Shown here one piece after another: positions 1 through 11,263 of a stretch of 64,000 bases of DNA. The position numbers and the translations under genes are program-made. Origin of the DNA: Gigantopelta aegis (lineage: Eukaryota > Mollusca > Gastropoda > Neomphalida > Peltospiridae); contig NC_054706.1 of NCBI RefSeq assembly GCF_016097555.1, positions 28,521,611 through 28,585,610 of the forward strand. Direction: 5' to 3'. The notes under the pieces were generated by a model, which did no database searches, was not told the DNA's origin, and saw only the letters and a list, made by a program, of their open reading frames with translations. Numbering within the stretch: the first letter of the stretch is position 1; every line of letters begins with the position of its first letter.

Positions 1-747
1 TGCAACAAGTTTTTCACACATTTAATTTTGGACACTTTAAAAACGGCCATTATTAATAATTAAAGGTCAAAGTCTAGATAGATTTCATTAACAAGCTTTT
101 GCAGACATGCTTTTATTAAAACAGTTAAACCTACATACATAAAAACCCCGGTATTGCTAGTTTCTTTTGTGCCATAATATATAAAACACTATGTATTTTG
201 GTCTGGGTATTTGCAAAGGCCACCTAATATAAACATCTTTAAAATTTTAGCTATCAAAATAAACCTCATATTTGACATTCTGTCGAAGTTTAACTTGATG
301 GCCTACATGTACTTTCAACTGGTTGTTTTCTTAATTAGTTAAGTCAATTGTGGATATGTGTGTGACAGTGTGAGGATTAGTTCTCATTCAAGCTTGTTAA
401 ACCTGGCTGTCTGCTAGTGTACAGTCATACCAAATAACAATAGAAGAGAAAAACTATACCACGATACCATTGTTGGCTTTTACACTTGTGAATAAACAAA
501 GTATTATCAAATGTTTCATAGTTGGGAATTCAGAACCGTGACAACAATGTACACACTTTGAGAGGACAGAATTTTGTTTACTTTGTTATGTTTGTTGAAT
601 TAGGGCAGTGTGGCGATAATCAGATATAGGGTGGAAACAAACGCCGCCAAGTGGCACAAAACGAGGGTAGGGCGCAGCGCCCTTTTGCCGCTGGCTAGAT
701 CAGTGTGTAGTTTTCACGAATATTTCTCCCTTGTGTCTGTTTTTCAG
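1..747 (+). other. STAMBP intron, left part
   Basis: AT-rich sequence ending in the 3' splice site at 747. I could not find the upstream STAMBP exon (expected near YNKY) in any frame, nor any clear repeat. Confidence 0.6.
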
Positions 748-823
748 TTTGTTCATTGAACGACTCCCTTCCCATCCTGATTACCGCACCGTCTCGGCAA
801 AAGATGTTGCTGAAGTCAAAAAG
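748..823 (+). CDS. STAMBP: STAMBP exon: end of MIT-like domain
   Basis: A ttttcag acceptor precedes it and gtaata follows. It begins with the last base of a split codon and reads [13 protein letters not shown], the conserved end of the AMSH N-terminal helical domain. It ends in phase 0. Confidence 0.93.
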
Positions 824-3800
824 GTAATAACTAAGCAACCGCAGGGGACTATCGGTTTTGTCTCCGTCCTTCTGTGTGTTTGTCTGTCTGTTTCACGTGT
901 AGTTTTCCAGATGGTTTTTTTTTCACAATGCCTCGAAATATTGATCTGAAATTTTGTGAATAGCTTTATTATGTACTGTTACAGTGGGGAAAACACTTTG
1001 TTGTTGAGACAGAAGTAATCTGTAAACTAATGATAGAATATAGATCTGTAAAATAATATTTAAGGAAGCTATTGTAACATTGTAACATATAAATAGAGCC
1101 TTTTTAATGACTAAAATTATATATTAAATAAAAAAATTTGTTTAGAATATCGGCATACGTGTACAAGACAGGGGGGCAGTTACCCCCCTAGTCCTGGAGC
1201 AAAACCTCAAATTTGGGCAGAAATGATGCAGATATATGTGCGAATCTGAGACCTTTTTACCAAGTGTTTCAATCATTTTACTCTCAAAATTAGTTTTAAT
1301 CCATGTAAAAATGTGTAGTGATTCGTTTGCATCCGTATATAGCTTTTTGGTAGTAATGCTAATATGAATAAATGTTTTTATCCAGATTCAGGTATATTCG
1401 TTTAATTCATGCAAAAGCCAGCCTGCCCCCTACACAAATGGGAGCCCGAATGCCTATGAATATCAGTGTCTGTATATACCGATTCTGGTTGTCCTAATAT
1501 TTCTAGTAGCTCAAACTGGATTTTGTCACGAAATAATTTAATGCGTACATGTATGTAATATGTAATTTTATTGTTTAAAAGGCTTCGTTTTTTTCTTTAT
1601 TACCTGCTCTTATGGGAATGTCTTTTGTTTCAGAAAGTAAAACAGGTATTTCCTTTGGCAGAAGAAATTAAGTCAAAGCTAAAGCACCGATATAAAGAAG
1701 AACAAAAAATGCGACAGGAAGTTGAAGTATGTACATACATGTACATTTGAAATACTAGTACTTTTAGCCAAGTTTTATATTTGGTTATATATGTTGTATT
1801 TATGTACTTAATTAATGCACATACTTCTAATATTGAATGTAGTATACAAGAATTAGCTGACATATTTTTGGAGAGTTAAGCTGTATCCTAATCGGCCGCG
1901 AGCATTGCGAGCTACACAACACTATTTATATCCTAACCATAATATATGTTTGTCGCTCATGTCACGCAACAAAAAATAGAACCAATTCCTATTGGTATTT
2001 TGTCACGTGCTCGACTACATGAATCTGTTGCGCCGTACACGTGAGGTTAGGATGCAGCAATTGAAATCAGTGGTTTCTTAAAAAATTGCACGCGTCCGGT
2101 TAGGATGTTGCTTAAGCATTTTTTTAGACATGGAGGCAGTATGCAGGTTTATATGCATTTTCTCAAGATTGTGACTTCTCAGTAAACCTTTTCGATTAAT
2201 TCCTCTTTCAGTACTGTATAGTGAATTGTATATCTAAGTACAGCAGTGACATATGTAGTTGATGTACTAAGGTGTCGTTAAACCTGAAGAGAAAAAAATT
2301 GGATCTTTTGTCATCTATTTCAGCCTTTGTTTCTCAGCATTTTTGATGCTGAGGGTGTGGGACATAGCCAGTGGTAAAGTGTTCGCTTGATGTGTGGTCG
2401 GTCTGGGGTTGATCCCCATCGGTAGACCCATTAGGCTATTTCTCGTTCCAGGCAGTGCTCCACAACTGGTGTAACAAAGGCCATAGTATGTACTATCCTA
2501 TTTATGGGATGGTACATATAAAAGATGCCTTGCTGCTAATCGAAAAGTGTAGCTCACGAAGTGGTGACAGCGGGTTTCCTCTCTCAATATTTGTGTAGTC
2601 CATAACCATATGTCTGACGCCATATAACTGTAAATAAAATGTGTTGAGTGTGTTGTTAAATAAAACATTTCCGTCCGTACTTCCTTTTGATGTTGAAGAC
2701 TGGCTAGCTACCTTCCTAAACTAACGGTTTCTGTTTTAAAAAAAATATTTCATACATTATTGTTTACTGCAGTCTGTTAGATTTGTCTTTTATTAGTCTC
2801 CTACCAGTCCAAAAGGAGGGGACTATAAGTTTAGTCTCTATTTGTCTGTCCATCCATCCATCTGTCCGTCTGTTCAACATATTAAATTTTTTACCTTCTT
2901 TTTTTTTGAAATGCCTCAAAGTATTGAGCTGATATTTTGTGTGTAGTTTTAACATGTAGGGTTACAGATCATATTTCATGAGAATTTTCCCATTTTTGAC
3001 GGACTTATGACCAGATAAAATTTGTCTTTTATGGGAATTTGTTTTAGGGCCATAACTCTGTCAAAAAGTGGATTTTATTCTTTCTTTTTATTAATGCCAT
3101 TTTTTTTAGGTCACTGGCAGGACTAGCTCTGGATGAGCAGAAAAATTTGCCAAATTATCGATTAATGTTAAAAAATTGCAGGAACCCAGCTATTTTCTAA
3201 CAAAATGTTAATTATTACATGAAATTATTTCTCCAAATTAAAGTAAAATTCACCAGTTGTTTTTAAAATTGGCAACTGGTGAACTTGGCGAGTGCCAGAG
3301 CTAGCCCGGGTCAGGTTATATATTCATGAAGAGTGAAAACCATTCAAATTTTCTACAATATTGACATAGTTATGGCCCTTGAATTTTGTGGGGGCCTGGT
3401 AGGGAGCATGTAATGCTTTTAATTAGCAGTACTCTAAAAATGCTTATTTAATCATACGCAGATTGGTAAAGCAGCAACTGTAGGCCACCAATCCACAGAT
3501 TGGCAAATGAAACTGATCTACATTTGTACATTACAGAATTCAAATCATTAATATTCCTAATCCATGAATATTAAACACTTTTATCCTGCAACCACCGTTT
3601 TTGTTGACAGAATATGATGATGGATAAAGCAAATTCATATCCGTATAGTAGCAGGTTATTACTCTTTGATGTGACGTAACACGCATAACTACATTACTTC
3701 ACCTCTAGGTCATGATACACTGTGGCTGAAATAACAGCTTTTCACCTTAATTTATATTGTCTGCAGAATAAAAATAATAACTAGTTATGGTCATAGGATA

Positions 3801-6800
3801 TCTGCTTTATCCTGTTAAGGCCAAATGAGAAATTATGCTCAGCAGAGCCCTGGGGAATTTCCCATTCTTACAATCACAGGATAAACAGATATCCGACATC
3901 ATTAACTACTTGTTTTCTATATCTATCCTACACACTTCTTGTGATAAATATTACTAATCCATGAATGATAAACATTTATTTACCCTACAAACTTCTTGTG
4001 ATAAATATTACTAATCCATGAATGTTAAACACTTATCTACCCTACACACTTCCGATTCCCATTCTTACCATCACAGGATAAAACAGATATCCAATGTCAT
4101 TAACTAGTTATTCTCTATATCTACCCCACACACTTCTCGTGATAAATATTACTAATCCATGAATGTTAAACACTTATCTATCCTACACTCTTCTCATCAT
4201 AAATATTACTAACCCTTCAACTCATGCATTTTTTTGTTTTTCTCAATATATTTAGCTGTGTTGAAATTTCCTCATATTTTCACCGATTTTTCCAGAAAAA
4301 ACGTCAAGCAGAGTTGGACAAAGAGGAAGAAAAGCGAAGACAAGAAGAAGACAAGCTAAAACTTGAGGAGCTGGCTATCCTGGAACAGAAGAAGCTGGAG
4401 TCGGAGGAGCAGTGGATGCGAGAACAGGAGGAGCGCTATCACGAGCTGCAGGAACAGGAGCGCAGAAAGGCTTCTCAGACAGACGAACAGAGAGATCTTC
4501 CCACGAACAATTTGTCTAGTCACAGTGGACTGAACAATGAACGTCCTGCGGTGCCTTCCGGCACACTAGAATTTGTGCCAAATGACCTGGGTGATATGTC
4601 GTTGATCCAACCAAGTCGACAGGATTATGTACCTCCACAAGTGCCGGACAGAGAGCTGAAGAAAAACTTAACAATTAACGATATTCCTGGGTATAGTATT
4701 GTTTTTTTTATATTTCACAGACATTAATATAGATCTTCTTTTTGCAACAACCCATTACAGTTACATTTAACAATGAAAAAACGTAAGGGCCATATTTTAA
4801 GCCTGTTTAAGCATTGTAAAATACTAATTTAAAATGTATGTAGTTACACATAAACAGACTTCATAAATTCGTCTCATTTTGCTTTTTCAAGTATTTTATT
4901 TTATTTCATTTCTGTGTTGGCTTACTGTTTTTAATATATCAATAGTAAATTGTTTAACAAAGTTGCAACTTCTAATAACCCCAAAAATAACCCTATTTGT
5001 TTTCCAACCATTCTGCAGTTATTTAATTTTTTTAAAGCTAACCACAAATGGTATCCAATTTCAAATAGTAGCAGGACACTAAAATTCATGTCCTATCATC
5101 TGACATAGTTGTACTTCTGATTACATGAGTTTTGTTTCTCCACAGTGATAGCTTGTTTGGTTTTTATGAAGGGTATCACACATGTAGGACAAATGACTGT
5201 TTTTCAGACAGAAGGGTATAACTTGTAAATAAGCAACTGTATGGTGCATAGCTTCAGAAGTATATATTGCAAATCATTATGTGGTCTCTTTTAGTTTGAG
5301 AAATTATTGGTGCACTAGAAAAGTGAATTGTTGATGAAAGTAATTTTAAGTGCATAACTGTCAGTCAGACTTAAATTTAAATCTTGTTTTTTCTTAAAGG
5401 GACAGACCCCAGTTTTTAAACACTACAGCATACTTTTCACTATTAGAGCTGTTTATGATCACTGAAATCAAACATTACTTATATTTTATTCTTTAGATTA
5501 TCCATTTCTGTAGAATCGCAGTGTTTTTGGTCATCCTGGTGTTTTTAATACAAACAAAATGCATTTTACATATTTTTTAAAAACGCACGTGCGTCTGAGA
5601 AATACCTGTTTATTGATTCGAGTTCTAGTCTATTTTTAAGGATATTTCACGTTTTAACATCACAGTCTCTTCTTTCACTCAATTATAACCTTATCGAAAT
5701 GAGATACAGGTTTGTACATTAACTAAACTCAGGGCTCGAACTTAAGAATTTGCTCCCATGGCAATTTTTAAAAGAATTGCAATGGGCGAAACAGTCCTCC
5801 GACAGCAATTTTGAACCTGCCTTTGGCAAAAAAAATTAAAAGTGACATTTGCAGCAAATAAACCTGACTGAAAGGATATCTTGTTATATGTAGACATCTT
5901 TTAAATGTGAAAATGTTAAATATTGGCAGATAATGTACACCAGGTGTATACATTTCACCATTGTTGAGGAGCTTTACCGACGGCACAAAAAAGCCATTGG
6001 TGATGCTTTCCACCTACGGCAATTTATATCTGAACGACAGCAATTGCCGTCGGTGCCGCCATTAGGTTTGAGCCCTGTAAACTTAGTGTCCATTTTTAAC
6101 GGGTTAAAACTAGAGTTTGCACTTTTAAAGAAGGAAAACATGCTGTTTGGGATGTTCTCAGTGAAATATATATAAGATGCCAAAATATGTTTTTCCTTCA
6201 GAAAACCCCCCATTAATTCCCCCCTTTGTTTCGCTTATTGTGTCGCTTCATGTCTGTTTCCCTTTTTTAATACTGGATACATAAAGTCTTATTAAATTTT
6301 ATTGCTCCATTTCATCATAGACATTTTTGGTTAGCACTGTCATTAATGTGTTAAATATGTGTGGCTTCTATCAGCCAATTAAGACTTGACTTTGTAGGTT
6401 ACTAAGCCCGTCTGTGGACCGGTCAATGTGTTAAATATGTGTGGCTTTTATCAACCAATTAAGACTTTATTTTGTAGTTCACCAAGTCCGTCTGTGGACC
6501 GATCAACAAAACCGGCACTGATTGACCACTTCACTAGTCCGTTTGGTGGCAGTGGACTGCGGCAGGTTACAGTTCCTAAAGATTTGATAAGTCAGTTTAC
6601 AGCGATTGCACAACCCAACACGGATAAAAATGTAGAAACCCTGGGCATCCTGTTTGGTTCACTGGTATGCTTTAGAAAATTTGCATTTACATGATTATAT
6701 TATTATTAATACGTAGACGTTGACATTGTATCATGTTACATGTATCATTAATATACTCTGTAAACTATTGCATGTTGTTCTATTTATATGTGAACTGCTC

Positions 6801-9800
6801 TTTAAAAAAAACCCCACCATGTTGTAGATGTGGGTTTTTTTGTGGTGGGGGTGGGGGGGAGGAGTTGTGCTTTTTTTTTAAAGTGAAGTGGGTATTGTTA
6901 AATGAGGGGGTGGGATGTAGCCCGGGGATAAAGCGTTCGCTTGATGCACGGTCGGTCTAGGATCGATCCCTGTCGGTGGACCCATTGGGCAATTTTTCAT
7001 TCCAGCATGTGCTCCACAACTGGTGTAACAAAGGCTGTGGTATGTACTATCCTGTCTGTGGGATGGTCCATATAAAAGATCCCTTACTGCTAACTGAAAA
7101 GAGTAGCCCATGAAATGGTGACAGTGGGTTTCCTCCCTCAATTTCTGTGTGGTCTTTAACCATATGTCTGGCGCCATATAACCGTAAATAAAATGTGTTG
7201 AGTGCATCGTTAAATAAAACATTTCCTTCCTTGTTAAATGAATATATATTGTAAAAAAAAATGTATGGTTGTACATACAGTACTGTAGGAATTGTGGTTC
7301 ATGTTTTTCAGGCCCAGAATGCTTTCCACATCACCGATTTGTTTATCCCGCACCAGACAGGTACACCCGACAGCTGTGATATGGAGTTCGAGGAGGACTT
7401 GATAGACTATCAGGACAAGCTGAACCTCATAACACTTGGATGGATTCATGTGAGATGATTACATTCAATACAACCTGTACTTGACCACGTTTGAATTGTC
7501 CCTTGCTAAAATTAAAACTGAATTAGTGAATTGATTTAATCAGGTAATAAATTTGCCAAACAGCTACCTAGGATATTTAATGGTTCTTTATTTCATTGCG
7601 TTTTCTGTCCAAGACAAATTCAGTGTGTCTAAGACAAATTCAATGAGGGGGCGGGACTTAGTTCAGTGGTAAAGCGCTTGCTTGATGCGCAGTTGGTTTG
7701 CGATCGACCCCTGTCGGTGGGCCCATTGGGCTATTTCTAATTCCAGCCAGTGCACCACAACTGGTGTATCAAAGGCTGTGGTATGTGCTATCCTGTCTGT
7801 GGGATGGTGCATATAAAATATCCCTTGCTACTAATGGAAAAATGAATCGGGTTTCCTCTCCAAGACTATATGTCAAGTTACCAAATGTTTGACATCCAAT
7901 AGCCGATGATTAATAAATCAACATGCTTTAGTGGCATCTTTAAACCAAAAAAACTTTAACAAATTCAATGCATCTTCAAATTACTTCCAGCCAGTGCACC
8001 ATGACTGATATATCAAAGACTGTGGGATGGTGCATATAAAAGATCCCTTGCTGCTAATCGAAAAAGAGTAGCCCATGAAGTGGCGACAGCGGGTTTCCTC
8101 TCTTAATATCTGTGTGGTCCTTAACCATATTTCCGACACCATATAACCGAAAATAAAATGTGTTGAGTGCGTCGTTAAATAAAACATTTCTTTCATTTTT
8201 CTTTCTTCAAATTATTGTAAAAAATTTACAAATGTTTTACTATATCTTCGAAAATAGTTGAATCATGGGTTAGTTCTAAATAATAATGACTTGTGAAATA
8301 AAAGTGTGTCATTTGATTTGTTCTATGTAGAAGTATTTAGGTTTTTTATTTTGGTCGTTGGAAATTCTTTATTACATGAGCATTTTTAATTGCTTATTAG
8401 ACAAAACTCACTTTTCGATCTTAGCCAAATGTTATTTCAAAGTGTTTTGCACTATGATGTCAAACGTAAAATATGTTGTCATTATCGGCAAGACGCTACA
8501 TCTTCCGAATTCTGTCAATCAAACTGATAGCAATTGTTGGTCAATGCTGAGGAGATTCCCCGTTTTACACCAGAAATAGTGCAATATCATGATTCATAAC
8601 TTTTCAAAATCATAGAGCAGTGCAATATGATCTCAGACAGAATCACACTTGACATAACATTAACCAATTGGAAGTCATGTAGAATGTTTATGACATGATG
8701 CAATGTTTCATGGAGCACAAAAAATAAATATAGCGACCTCAGTCTCCATCCATATTTTTGGCACTATGATGTCATACTTTTTGACATTATGTCTCAGACG
8801 ATACCATTTCTGAATGATATATTTGTGGGGGTTTTTCCTGAATGCTGATGAAACCAATAGAACTTATTGGTCAGTGTGACGGGAATTCTGTGTTTTTAAA
8901 ACTTTTAGACCAGAAGAGTGCAATATCTTGAATTATCGGTTTGCAAAACCACACAGCAGTGCACTATGATCTAAAACAGAAACCCACATGACATAACATT
9001 GATCAATCAGTAGTTATATGTAATATACAGGATGTAATAAACATATTTATCCTATAACTTGCCCATGATATCCATGTTATAATAATTTAATATAAACCCA
9101 TGTGATAATTTCAGTGTATTAACCCAGTTAATAATGGTATGCAAATTTGCAAGATCGCTAGGTAATGTGTTGCTGTGGCTGGGTCATTTGCTTACAAGTC
9201 AACAAGACCTGTGTACCTGATCATAACGTTTTCAAAGATTTAGTTTGTGCTAATCGTGATGACATCATATTAACGATGGCGGTGACTTTAGTACTGTGAT
9301 TTACTAAAAAAATTAATTAAAATATTATTTTAGAAGTGTTATAGGATAACTAGAATTCGCTACTCATATTTTTTATATGTAAAATATCAGCCTCATCTAG
9401 TTAATTGGTATTTGTCTCAGCAGAGCCTCGACAAATACCAATTAACATAGACTTGGTTGATATTTTCCATATTAAAAAAAACTTGTGACGAATCCTCTAT
9501 ATATACATAAAATGAGTTGTCAAGTTTAAGGAAACTGATCTTTTCAAAAGATGTCCTTTTATTGAGTGTACACTTGACTTCAAAATTAATGTAGGGGTGG
9601 GACATAGCCCAGTGGTAAAATGCTCAACTGATGTGCGGACAGTCTAGGATCAATCCCTGTTGGTGGGCCCACAGGGCTATTTCTAGTTCCAGACAGAAAG
9701 AAGTGTTTTATTTAACGACGCACTCAACACATTTTATTTACGGTTATATGGCGTCAGACATATGGTTAAGGACCACACACATTTTTTTTAGAGGAAACCC

Positions 9801-11232
9801 GCTGTCGCCACATAGGCTACTCTTTTTTACGACAGGCAGCAAGGGATCTTTTATTTGCGCACCCCACAGGCAGGATAGCACAAACCATGGCCTTTGTTGA
9901 ACCAGTTATGGATCACTGGTCGGTGCAAGTGGTTTACACCTACCCAATGAGCCTTGCGGAGCACTCACTCAGGGTTTGGAGTCGGTATCTGGATTAAAAA
10001 TCCCATGCCTCGACTGGGATCCGAACCCAGTACCTACCAGCCTGTAGACCGATGGCCTGCCACGACGCCACCGAGGCCGGTAGTTCCAGACAGAGCACCA
10101 CGACTGGTATATCAAAGGCTGTGGTATGTGCTATCCTGTTTATGGAATGATGCATATTTAAAATTCTTTGCTACTAATGGGGAAAATGTAGTGGGTTTCC
10201 TCTCTAAGACTACGTTAAAATTACCAAATGTTTGATATCCAATAGCCGATGATTAATAAATCATTATGCTCTAGTGGTGTCATTAAAGAAAACAGATTTT
10301 AAAAAACAACTTTTTAAAAATTCATGTAGATTTGTTTTTAAATATTTGTTTCAGACCCACCCAACGCAGACAGCATTTCTGTCCAGTGTTGACCTGCATT
10401 CACAGTTCCCTTATCAGAAGATGTTGCCAGAAGCTATAGCCATTGTGTATTCACCAAAGTTTCAAGAGTAAGTAATTGAAATAGTGTCAAAAATTTGCTT
10501 ATACAAGTGAAACCCCTGTGGACCAGATACCCATGGGACCAAGTAAAAAGTCCAGTTTTAAGGGGAATTTGGTTCAGAAGTTCTGTTATGTACTGATATT
10601 TAAAAAAGGACGTTTTGAGAGAATTCCAGTTTTCAGAAGGTGCTGTTTTGGAGTATTTCTCTGTATTACAAAATATTAATATAATATTGTTTAAAAATTC
10701 AAAATGTCATTAGTGACATACTGTAGCAAAACATAATTATAGGATATTAAACCAGCTTTTTATCAATTGGAAGGGATGGAGGATGATAAATTATTACCAA
10801 CATGGTTACAATAATCTTGATTCATATCAAAGTCACTTCAAGTTTCTCATGGGACATAACACTTCAACATCATAATATACGATGACATCATACAATTAGC
10901 ATACTACGACCATACCAGAACATTACCGTAATCAAACAAGTTCAGTGATAGAAATTAAAATTGATTAAAGATAATAAATAAGATATTATACTCACTACAA
11001 TTTCATATCATATTTATGTCTCTCATGATAATTGAAAATTATTTCACTTGGGACATAAACATGATACGAAATAAAGGAATTTGTTTAGGGTAATTACATC
11101 TGGCTTTTTTTTCTTTTGTGATGATGAGAAAGCACCACGTCTAGTCACTGACATTTTACAAAAAGCATGTGCTGCAGCAGGTGCACTGCACCACCTCCAA
11201 CTCTGAAGATTATGGATTGCTCCCCGCCCCCC

Positions 11233-11263
<31 letters not shown>

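Noticed and set aside
4879..5082. 67-codon plus-strand ORF in a STAMBP intron
   Set aside because: Phe/Ile/Leu-rich translation of AT-rich intron; no family resemblance or splice sites in phase with STAMBP.
7685..7730. tRNA genes suggested by box A and box B sequences
   Set aside because: The heads do not fold into a full cloverleaf with a plausible anticodon arm by eye and always continue into a SINE body.
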